This document shows, one piece after another, positions 1 through 5,293 of a stretch of DNA of 7,144 bases. Source of the DNA: Euryarchaeota archaeon UBA60 (GTDB lineage: Archaea; Thermoplasmatota; Poseidoniia; Poseidoniales; Poseidoniaceae); the NCBI GenBank assembly GCA_002503395.1, contig DARQ01000076.1:41753-48896 (forward strand), in the 5' to 3' direction. Numbering within the stretch: position 1 is the first letter of the stretch; every line of letters begins with the position of its first letter. The translations under genes were made by a program, and so were the position numbers. The notes under the pieces were generated by a model. That model worked only from the letters and a program-made list of their open reading frames with translations. It searched no databases and was not told the origin of the DNA.

Positions 1-359
1 GCGGTCACCGTCAACTGGTGCGAGCCTTCTGCCTCTCGCAGGTCGCCGCGCACGGTCACATCAAAGTCGATGGTACCCAATGGAGGTACGGTGAGCGAAC
101 CGGGGGCGGCATATCCAAGCCCATCCGACTGTACGGTAATCTGAACATCTTCGGCATAGTTAGTCGGGTTGGTGGCGGTACATCCGGTGAAACCTATTCG
201 CGAAGAACCTGGTGACACATCGATGAGGATACTCGAGGGCGAACATTGCAGGTCGATATTGGGGTTTGGAGAACCTTGAGCGGCTGCGGGAATCGCTACC
301 GCCATCATTCCTAGCACATACATTACCAAAATCACTAAACTGAATCGCGCGGCCTTCAT
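1..359 (-). CDS. Secreted beta-domain protein, N-terminal part (cut by window edge)
   Basis: The frame is open from an ATG at 359-357 to the left edge, giving 119 codons of a longer protein. Residues 1-27 form a clear signal peptide: a basic start (MKAARF), a hydrophobic core over about 7-23, and a likely cleavage after Ala-Ala-Ala at 25-27. The mature part begins with a short Pro/Asn-rich stretch, then a beta-sandwich-like domain with Cys39 (in LQCSPSS) and Cys60 (in FTGCTATNPT), which could form a disulfide. Phrases such as 'NPTNYAEDVQITV', 'PPLGTIDFDVTVRG' and 'HQLTVT' resemble the CARDB/NEW3-like adhesion or spacer domains of archaeal surface proteins; this is recognition from memory, not a search. 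The start is supported by a GGTGA ribosome binding site four bases upstream. Function is unknown. It is probably exported and surface-exposed, possibly membrane-anchored by a C-terminus outside the window. Confidence 0.85.
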   Translation of the reverse strand, partial: MKAARFSLVILVMYVLGMMAVAIPAAAQGSPNPNIDLQCSPSSILIDVSPGSSRIGFTGCTATNPTNYAEDVQITVQSDGLGYAAPGSLTVPPLGTIDFDVTVRGDLREAEGSHQLTVT

Positions 360-363
360 TAAC

Positions 364-368
364 TCACC
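364..368 (-). promoter_or_regulatory. Ribosome binding site of the secreted protein at 1-359
   Basis: On the minus strand the sequence reads TAGGTGA, then GTTA, then ATG. GGTGA pairs with the conserved archaeal 16S rRNA 3' end (GGATCACCTCC). The four-base spacer equals that of the two ribosome binding sites on the plus strand at 3775-3779 and 5285-5289, and it decides the start at 359. Confidence 0.75.
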
Positions 369-393
369 TACGGTGTTCCGTACCTACGGGTAC
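366..393 (-). repeat. Direct repeat and small hairpin in the 5' leader of the secreted gene
   Basis: The 8-mer ACCTACGG (plus-strand reading) occurs at 366-373 and again at 382-389, a period of 16 bases. The second copy overlaps a short perfect inverted repeat, GTACC (380-384), loop TACG, GGTAC (389-393). In the transcript this lies just upstream of the ribosome binding site and duplicates its CCGTAGGT context. It may affect translation initiation or be chance; no known riboswitch class is recognised. Confidence 0.35.
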
Positions 394-394
394 T

Positions 395-409
395 CATAAC
401 GCTTATGGG
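395..409 (-). promoter_or_regulatory. Putative TATA-like promoter element of the secreted gene
   Basis: On the minus strand the 10-mer CCCATAAGCG (409-400) lies 40 bases before the ATG, leaving room for a short leader that carries the ribosome binding site. The same 10-mer occurs on the plus strand at 1964-1973, ahead of the OB-module gene. The element also forms an inverted repeat, CATAA-CGC-TTATG, at 395-407. The assignment rests only on this shared sequence and the spacing. Confidence 0.4.
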
Positions 410-474
410 AATAGGGACCTGTACTTTACATTCAAGTAATCTAATCCGGTGATGCGGAATTACAATATGGAAAC

Positions 475-552
475 TGGTGGGCCCGGCCGGATTTGAACCA
501 GCGACCACTCGGTTATGAGCCGAGGACTCTAACCGGACTAAGCTACGGGCCC
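475..552 (-). tRNA. tRNA with CAU anticodon (elongator Met or Ile2), CCA encoded
   Basis: The cloverleaf folds fully by hand. Acceptor stem GGGCCCG (552-546) pairs with CGGGCCC (485-479). The D arm has a GCTT stem (543-540). Anticodon stem CTCGG/CCGAG (524-520 and 512-508) encloses loop CTCATAA with anticodon CAT at 517-515. The variable loop is TGGTC. T stem GCTGG/CCGGC (502-498 and 490-486) encloses TTCAAAT. The discriminator is A478, followed by a genomically encoded CCA (477-475). No intron is seen. It is not an initiator tRNA, whose archaeal form starts with A and has three G:C pairs at the base of the anticodon stem. CAU can mean elongator Met, or Ile2 with agmatidine-modified C34. The GGGCCCG acceptor stem is reminiscent of isoleucine tRNAs, but sequence alone does not settle the identity. 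The gene lies 47 bp downstream of the HD-domain gene on the same strand. Confidence 0.95.
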
Positions 553-577
553 CAGAGAGGTGGATACGGTTCTAGTT

Positions 578-591
578 GATAATGAAATATG
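578..591 (-). promoter_or_regulatory. Possible AT-rich promoter element of the tRNA gene
   Basis: On the minus strand the stretch ATATTTCATTATC sits about 26 to 38 bases before the first tRNA base, roughly where an archaeal TATA box would lie. It is the most AT-rich run in the 47-bp gap between the HD gene stop and the tRNA. Read-through from the HD gene is an alternative source of the transcript. Confidence 0.3.
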
Positions 592-599
592 TGCTGGAC

Positions 600-1892
600 T
601 TAGAATTCTCCGAGGTGCGCCTGTTTCGGTTTAATCAGCGCTCGCGCCGCAGTCTCACATTCATCTCGGACTTCTTCGGGTACGAAAATCAATAACCTCT
701 CGGTCGGTTGGGTCAATGACCGTACCAGTTCCGATACCTCAGACATATCTCTGCCATCCTCGAGCCGGATACCCTCGACGTAGGGTTTGTATCCCGACTT
801 GGAAATCGTCGCTTGAATCAGGTCGCGAGATTCATCGTAGCCAGCCGTAGATACTATTTCGCAGATAGTTTCTGTAACTTTATCAACCATCCCAAGTGAT
901 AACTCGTCGATACGCAGAGATTTGTGAAATCCTCGCCGCGACAGGAGTCTCTGTGCATCTTCGGATAAGTGTTGGTCGTCGTGCGCCGCCCAATCAGGTA
1001 GGGCTACCAAGATATGCGCGTCGGTCAAGACGACATATTCGGCCGCGGTCAGAGATTCATTGCACAACATGTTATTCAATTCTCGACTCAACTGCAACTT
1101 CCCTTCCTGTTTGAGAATGCGAGCACGCACCAATAGGCGGGTCAGATATGATTGGGTGAGCATATTCACTTTGTGGAAGTACACTTGTGTGTACATATGA
1201 AATCTGGTCACCAGATAGGCTTCGATTGCCGGTTGCCCCCAATTCATCGCGAATAAATGTCCATCTTCTCCAACCCTCAGAGCACGGAAAACACGCTCGA
1301 CATCGAAGCCACCGATCTGTGCTCCCGAATTCCTCTCATCTCGCATCAGATAGTCCATCCTATCGACATCGAGTTGGCTGGAGACTATCTCCTTGAGAAA
1401 TGATGGTATCGGTTTTCCATCGTGCTCCGATTCCCCCGACATCACTGCGAATAACCGACCGAGTTGCGCCGCTCCCAAGACCTCGCGAATCGCCAAACCA
1501 ATTTCGGTCTCCTCACTCTCCAGCAGCAGTCTTCCCCAATGCTCGTGGCTGTGAAAGGTCGCAAAAACCGCGGGGTTTTCGAGCAGGTGTGAGAACGGTG
1601 GATGGCCGATGTCGTGTAGAAGGGCGGCAATCTGAACTAATTCTGCATCAGCATCGGATAGTAGGCCGGGTTGGTTATCCTGAATCTGACGGGACAGGAC
1701 TGTGGCGAGATGAAAGGCTCCCAGACTATGTACGAAGCGACTGTGGTTGGCACTTGGAAATACGTAATAACAGGTCGAAAGTTGCTGGATGAATCTCAGC
1801 CGTTGGAACTCTTTGGTATCGATTAATTTAGCGATTCGTGCCGGCACGAGAATATCACGATGGATTTCATCTCGAATAACCCGCTCACGCAT
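600..1892 (-). CDS. HD-domain dNTP phosphohydrolase (SAMHD1/dGTPase-like, COG1078 type)
   Basis: This is a 430-residue cytosolic enzyme of the HD superfamily. The N-terminus carries the family hallmark 'RDEIHRDI' (7-14), then 'EFQRLRFIQQL' (28-38) and 'HSRFVHSLGAFHLA' (50-63). The metal site is visible: His55, then His93-Asp94 in 'LLHDIGHPPFSH' (91-102), and the distal Asp in 'QLDVDRMDYLMRD' (173-185). By alignment from memory, Asp177 matches the SAMHD1 metal-binding Asp, and Tyr181 and Asp185 match nucleotide-contacting positions. Family members hydrolyse dNTPs to deoxynucleosides and triphosphate, often with allosteric nucleotide control; substrate preference cannot be read here. Length and start fit the family, since the conserved motif begins within ten residues of the ATG. 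No ribosome binding site is seen and a TATA-like element lies about 26 bases upstream, suggesting a leaderless mRNA. It is transcribed divergently from the OB-module gene. A role in nucleotide pool balance is likely; nothing nearby points to antiviral defence. Confidence 0.92.
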   Translation of the reverse strand: MRERVIRDEIHRDILVPARIAKLIDTKEFQRLRFIQQLSTCYYVFPSANHSRFVHSLGAFHLATVLSRQIQDNQPGLLSDADAELVQIAALLHDIGHPPFSHLLENPAVFATFHSHEHWGRLLLESEETEIGLAIREVLGAAQLGRLFAVMSGESEHDGKPIPSFLKEIVSSQLDVDRMDYLMRDERNSGAQIGGFDVERVFRALRVGEDGHLFAMNWGQPAIEAYLVTRFHMYTQVYFHKVNMLTQSYLTRLLVRARILKQEGKLQLSRELNNMLCNESLTAAEYVVLTDAHILVALPDWAAHDDQHLSEDAQRLLSRRGFHKSLRIDELSLGMVDKVTETICEIVSTAGYDESRDLIQATISKSGYKPYVEGIRLEDGRDMSEVSELVRSLTQPTERLLIFVPEEVRDECETAARALIKPKQAHLGEF

Positions 1893-1893
1893 T

Positions 1894-1916
1894 GTCGTCC
1901 CCGCGTACGGGGTGAC
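1894..1916. promoter_or_regulatory. Imperfect palindrome at the start of the HD gene, possible operator
   Basis: The plus strand reads GTC-gt-CCCCG-cgta-CGGGG-t-GAC. There is a perfect 5-bp inner arm pair (1899-1903 and 1908-1912) and an outer GTC/GAC pair. It fills the space between the TATA-like ATAAG (1916-1920) and the HD start codon (1892), where archaeal repressors commonly bind. With a leaderless transcript it would lie upstream of the mRNA and so act as DNA rather than RNA. Operator function is inference. Confidence 0.35.
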
Positions 1917-1922
1917 TTATCC
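1916..1922 (-). promoter_or_regulatory. Putative TATA-like element of the HD gene
   Basis: On the minus strand GGATAAG is centred about 26 bases before the ATG at 1892, the distance expected of a TATA box for a leaderless archaeal transcript. It shares ATAAG with the elements proposed for the two other promoters in this window. Confidence 0.35.
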
Positions 1923-1963
1923 GCTTTCAAACCCGATGTTGAAGCGATGCACCCGAGGAGCAA

Positions 1964-1973
1964 CCCATAAGCG
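1964..1973 (+). promoter_or_regulatory. Putative TATA-like element of the OB-module gene
   Basis: CCCATAAGCG lies with its AT core about 28 bases before the ATG at 1996, and the gene shows no ribosome binding site, which fits a leaderless mRNA. The identical 10-mer precedes the secreted gene on the other strand (409-400). If this is the promoter, the upstream in-frame ATG at 1936 would lie outside the transcript. Confidence 0.35.
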
Positions 1974-1995
1974 GAAGAAGGGATTGGACAAAGAC

Positions 1996-3744
1996 ATGAG
2001 CAATCTATGGTCGATGTTTTTCTTCTCGGTACTGCTAGTCGCGGCTTTGAACTGGTATGCGCTTGAACGTGAACCCGACGTGGTCAATATCGAAGATCTG
2101 GTCGAGCATAATAACGAGGTGGTGCGGATAGAAGGGAAAATCATCTCTTGGGTTGAAGACCCGTATGGCCAAGGCGACCAGCGTATGGACATCATAGTTG
2201 AGGATTCAACCCATGTGGTCGAGGTGAGATGGTATCAATATGGCGAGGTGCCGACCATCGGCTCAAATGTCTCTGTCACCGGTGATGTGATTACCTACAA
2301 TGGTAGAATTTGGATTCAAGCCCTGGGTAGTGGTTCGTTGCAAGTCCTCGATGTCGCGGTCCCCGGCGACTTATCGCTGACCGAATTATCTGCCGACCCT
2401 GCTTCCTATCTCGGAGATACGGTGCGCATCGAAGGATATCTCTCAAAGACTCTGATGCCGGATTCAACCTGGAGTAGTATCTATCTGGCCGACCACCCGA
2501 ATTATGCCAATACCAAACACCAGATAAAAGTCTATGTCAGCAGTGCCACCGGATATTGGATTGAGGCCGGTTCAAAGGTGACCTTGGTTGGTGAGATTCA
2601 CTATGAGGAGCGGGATTTACGCTATGTGATGTATACCCAAGGTCCAGAGATTCTGGTCGACTATTCGGTCAAACCACAACTGAATGATCTCGATTGGGAT
2701 GACATGTCCTCGTGGGTTTATGAAGAGAATAAGATTGTCCGAATCGATGGTACCCCACAGGTCGATGCCGAGGGGCTGTGGTGGATAGTCAGCGATGACC
2801 CTACCAAGAAGACCTGTATCAGCCCGGATGCTGAATTGGCTGATACGATGGCCAACTACTCAGCGATGAATAACAGCGCCACATGGTCGGGGAGATTGGT
2901 ATGGTCAGGACTGCGACACATCTGGTGCATAGATGCTGGAGGAACCGAGAGCATCATCTCCGGCACCGCGATTCAAGACCTGTTTGAAAAAATCACTTCC
3001 TCACCGATAGATTATCTGAACGATACTGAGAATAGATACGACATCTATGCATATATGGCCTATAGTCTCGAGCCGGGCTCGGCTTCTGATGAGAGTTACT
3101 TAGCCGATGGTGCGAGCTACCAGTCGACAAATTTCAAGGTCAAGACAATTTTCCAGAGCGCCCGTGATGAGTGGCTGGAGGCCGGTCAGATGCTGAGAGT
3201 GAATGTCAGCATCGGCTGGGATGCTGAAGATGCACGAATGATTCTCACCGCCTACCACTGGAATGATTCTTATCCGAAACCAGAACCTGAAACCCTGTCG
3301 TGGAATGATGGCCCGCTTATCTGGGGCTACTCGGTCAATAAAATGGTGCACATCGAGGGTGTGCTCAATACCACGGCGTGGAGTGATGCTGATGAAACCA
3401 GCCCGGTCTACTGGCTTGAGTGGGCCGGAAGCGATGAAAAAATATGCCTTCGCCCAGCTGATACCAATTCCACTTTCCACTATTATTCCCACGGCCCGAA
3501 CAATTCTCTCAGTGAGCCATGGACTGGCCGGCTCATCGAAATAGAAGACCGCGAAACTCGTTCCATGGTGCTATGTCTGGACTATGCCATGACCAAGGAT
3601 GCCGATGGTGATGGCCTGTCCGACCGCGGTGAGAACGAAATATGGCTCACCGATGTCAACTCGGATGACAGTGATGGCGACGGTGTGAGCGACTTTGATG
3701 AGGTCGTCGCCGCTACCGACCCCTTGGATGATAGCAGCAACTAG
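1996..3744 (+). CDS. Anchored extracellular protein: OB-like modules plus thrombospondin type 3-like calcium tail
   Basis: The protein has 582 residues. Residues 4-20 are a hydrophobic segment (WSMFFFSVLLVAALNWY) acting as signal anchor or signal peptide. Residues 30-119 look like an OB fold of the tRNA-anti type ('NEVVRIEGKI', 'VEVRWY', 'GSNVSVTGDV', 'NGRIWIQA'). Four more modules follow as an A-B-A-B tandem: A1 about 126-228, B1 229-325, A2 326-432, B2 433-534. Each B module carries two cysteines (274/311 and 484/527) and a 'W.GRL' motif. The tail holds two Asp-rich calcium loops, DADGDGLSD (535-543) and DSDGDGVSD (558-566), typical of thrombospondin type 3-like repeats. Nine N-glycosylation sequons support an extracellular location. 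The frame is open back to 1789, but that part is antisense to the HD gene; ATG 1996 sits directly before the hydrophobic segment, and ATG 1936 is the alternative start. It is followed after 39 bp by the transporter. Ligand unknown: OB folds bind nucleic acids, sugars or proteins. Confidence 0.85.
   Translation: MSNLWSMFFFSVLLVAALNWYALEREPDVVNIEDLVEHNNEVVRIEGKIISWVEDPYGQGDQRMDIIVEDSTHVVEVRWYQYGEVPTIGSNVSVTGDVITYNGRIWIQALGSGSLQVLDVAVPGDLSLTELSADPASYLGDTVRIEGYLSKTLMPDSTWSSIYLADHPNYANTKHQIKVYVSSATGYWIEAGSKVTLVGEIHYEERDLRYVMYTQGPEILVDYSVKPQLNDLDWDDMSSWVYEENKIVRIDGTPQVDAEGLWWIVSDDPTKKTCISPDAELADTMANYSAMNNSATWSGRLVWSGLRHIWCIDAGGTESIISGTAIQDLFEKITSSPIDYLNDTENRYDIYAYMAYSLEPGSASDESYLADGASYQSTNFKVKTIFQSARDEWLEAGQMLRVNVSIGWDAEDARMILTAYHWNDSYPKPEPETLSWNDGPLIWGYSVNKMVHIEGVLNTTAWSDADETSPVYWLEWAGSDEKICLRPADTNSTFHYYSHGPNNSLSEPWTGRLIEIEDRETRSMVLCLDYAMTKDADGDGLSDRGENEIWLTDVNSDDSDGDGVSDFDEVVAATDPLDDSSN
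2371..3597 (+). repeat. Tandem duplication of an A-B module pair inside the OB-module protein
   Basis: The segment coding residues 126-324 repeats in diverged form as residues 326-534. The A units share 'YL.DT' near the start, 'YLADH/G', a basic 'K.KV/T' strand and '(W)IEAG/LEAG..(V/L)'. The B units share 'L.W(D/N)D', 'NK.V.I(D/E)G', 'C(I/L)SP/RPAD', 'W(S/T)GRL' and a closing 'W/L-C-(I/L)D'. Identity is low at the DNA level, so the duplication is old and kept at protein level. Aligned by eye. Confidence 0.6.
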
Positions 3745-3771
3745 GATGATTCGAGTTTATTAGCGTGATTT

Positions 3772-3779
3772 GGAGGTGA
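3772..3779 (+). promoter_or_regulatory. Strong ribosome binding site deciding the transporter start
   Basis: GGAGGTGA is an eight-base complement of the archaeal 16S rRNA tail, the longest ribosome binding site in the window. Four bases (GAGA) separate it from an in-frame ATC at 3784. The next usable start (TTG 3823) is 43 bases away, too far for this site. Confidence 0.75.
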
Positions 3780-3783
3780 GAGA

Positions 3784-5283
3784 ATCGAGTGGGTAGTCGA
3801 ACTGATATGGCTTTATGGTGCCTTGTTCGGAGGTATCATGCTGGGTAGCCTGACCGGTTTGATTCCGGGATTCCACGTCAATAACGTCGCTTTGATTCTT
3901 CTCTCCCTGTCACCGGCAATGCTGGCGCTTGGAATTCCTCTATTTGCTGTCGCCGCAATCATTGTTTCCTGCGGGGTGGTTCACACCTTCCTCAACTACA
4001 TCCCCTCAGCCCTGATTGGTGCTCCGGATGGAGATACAGCACTGTCACTGTTGCCGGGTCATCGAATGCTTCTCGCTGGTCATGCCGCCAAGGGTGTAGC
4101 GTACTCGGCGCGCGGCTCACAACTGGGATTGCTGATGTCCTTGCCACTGGTATTGGTCGCCCGAATCATTTTTGGAGATGAACTAGGATTCTACGAGGAT
4201 ATGAAGGGGCAATTGCCGTGGATTTTACTGACGATCTCCGCTCTGCTCCTAATCACGGAAACAACTCGCTTGGATTGGCCGAAATGGGTCAATAAGGTCA
4301 CCGGTGGCCGACTTGGGAATGACTCAAGATTAGCCGGTTTTTTGACCGCCACGGCATTCTTCGTCCTGTGCGGATTCTACGGTTGGTCGGTCTTCAATCT
4401 CCCCGCCCGCTCACCGGTTGGGATGCCAAATGCCAGTCTGCTCCTGCCAAGTCTGGCCGGTCTGTTCGGTGTCGCGAATCTCATCGATATCTACACCACT
4501 ACCAGTGAACTGCCACCGCAGAAGGACGACTGGGATATGCCTGCGGTAAAACCTCTGGCAATTCCGTGTTTCCTGTCCTCGGTCGCCGGGGCGTGGATGG
4601 CGGTTCTACCGGGGATGACCGCGTCTCAGGCGACGGTCTTAGTGATGGGCGGGCGCAATGTCGTAGCCAAGATTAAGGGAGAGGAGGGCTATGGTCTCGA
4701 CTTCGACAGCAAGCGCCTACCTGTCATTACCCACGAGGAGATACTTGAGCGGGCACGGCGCGAGGCGGCGGGTGAAATCATCGAAGACCCGCACAAGGAG
4801 CAGGACCTTGAGGTTATCGCCATTCTCTCGGCGGTCAACACCGCGGTCACGGTGATGGTGTTGGGATTCCTATACATCATCGGCCGCAGTCGAAGTGGCG
4901 CCACATTGGCACTGAAGATGATGTATCCCATTGACACCTGGTCCGGTCTTCATCCAACCTCCGATTTCATCCGCCTGATGGCGGTCACCATCGCCGCAGG
5001 AATGATTGCCGTACCGATGATGTTCGTCGTCGGCAAAGGTGTACTCAAACTACACGAACTGATTCCGTTGCAGACGATGATTCTCTCGGTCATCATCTTC
5101 GTCTCCATCCTGGTCTACCTCTCGACCGGTTGGATTGGCATGGGAGTATTGATCGTCGGTGTGGTCATGGGCTTGATGCCACCACGTTTAGGTATCAGAC
5201 GCTCGCACGCGATGGGTATCATCCTGATGCCGATAATGATATTGACATTCAACAATAAGTACGATGTATTCGGATTCCTTTGA
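3784..5283 (+). CDS. TctA-family membrane transporter (archaeal COG1784 type), probable ATC start
   Basis: This is a polytopic membrane protein of 499 residues if started at 3784, or 486 from TTG 3823. It shows the two TctA half signatures: 'GLIPGFHVNN' (about 25-34) in the first half and 'VLPGMTASQATVL' (about 274-286) in the second. It also has 'SALIGAPDGDTALSLLPGH' in the first half and the C-terminal 'MPPRLGIRRSHAMG' (about 465-478) typical of the archaeal branch. A charged cytoplasmic-looking loop spans about 288-341. TctA proteins are the large permease subunit of tripartite tricarboxylate transporters; the archaeal homologues usually occur without TctB or TctC, and neither is seen here. 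Substrate cannot be inferred. The ATC start adds 'EWVVELIWLYGALF', which completes the first membrane helix. It sits 39 bp after the OB-module gene and 10 bp before the lamin-tail gene, probably in one operon. Confidence 0.88.
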   Translation: MEWVVELIWLYGALFGGIMLGSLTGLIPGFHVNNVALILLSLSPAMLALGIPLFAVAAIIVSCGVVHTFLNYIPSALIGAPDGDTALSLLPGHRMLLAGHAAKGVAYSARGSQLGLLMSLPLVLVARIIFGDELGFYEDMKGQLPWILLTISALLLITETTRLDWPKWVNKVTGGRLGNDSRLAGFLTATAFFVLCGFYGWSVFNLPARSPVGMPNASLLLPSLAGLFGVANLIDIYTTTSELPPQKDDWDMPAVKPLAIPCFLSSVAGAWMAVLPGMTASQATVLVMGGRNVVAKIKGEEGYGLDFDSKRLPVITHEEILERARREAAGEIIEDPHKEQDLEVIAILSAVNTAVTVMVLGFLYIIGRSRSGATLALKMMYPIDTWSGLHPTSDFIRLMAVTIAAGMIAVPMMFVVGKGVLKLHELIPLQTMILSVIIFVSILVYLSTGWIGMGVLIVGVVMGLMPPRLGIRRSHAMGIILMPIMILTFNNKYDVFGFL

Positions 5284-5284
5284 A

Positions 5285-5289
5285 GGTGA
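5285..5289 (+). promoter_or_regulatory. Ribosome binding site of the lamin-tail gene
   Basis: AAGGTGA begins on the last base of the transporter stop codon and is followed by AATA and the ATG at 5294. The four-base spacer after GGTGA matches the sites at 364-368 and 3775-3779. The overlap with the stop suggests translational coupling to the transporter. Confidence 0.8.
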
Positions 5290-5293
5290 AATA

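Noticed and set aside
18..215. Plus-strand open frame near the left edge
   Set aside because: It is the complement of the secreted protein with a clear signal peptide and ribosome binding site on the minus strand.
475..552. tRNA gene as an integration site for a mobile element
   Set aside because: No integrase, transposase or repeated copy of the tRNA 3' end is seen in the window.
553..599. Terminator after the HD gene
   Set aside because: There is no T-run or stable hairpin in the 47-bp gap before the tRNA; read-through is possible.
896..1792. Several plus-strand open frames across the HD gene
   Set aside because: They are antisense shadows of a well-conserved enzyme, rich in Arg/Pro/Ser and with no recognisable motifs.
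600..1892. Reading the SAMHD1-like gene as part of an antiviral defence island
   Set aside because: Its neighbours are a tRNA, a secreted protein and a transport-like cluster; no nuclease, reverse transcriptase, CRISPR or toxin gene is present.
1789..1995. Upstream extension of the OB-module frame, including an in-frame ATG at 1936
   Set aside because: Most of it is antisense to the start of the HD gene and codes an Arg/Ser-rich, non-family sequence. ATG 1996 directly precedes the hydrophobic anchor. ATG 1936 would give a basic leader and cannot be fully excluded.
3823..3840. TTG 3823 or ATG 3838 as the transporter start
   Set aside because: Both lie 43 or more bases from the strong GGAGGTGA, have no well-placed ribosome binding site of their own, and cut into the first membrane helix.
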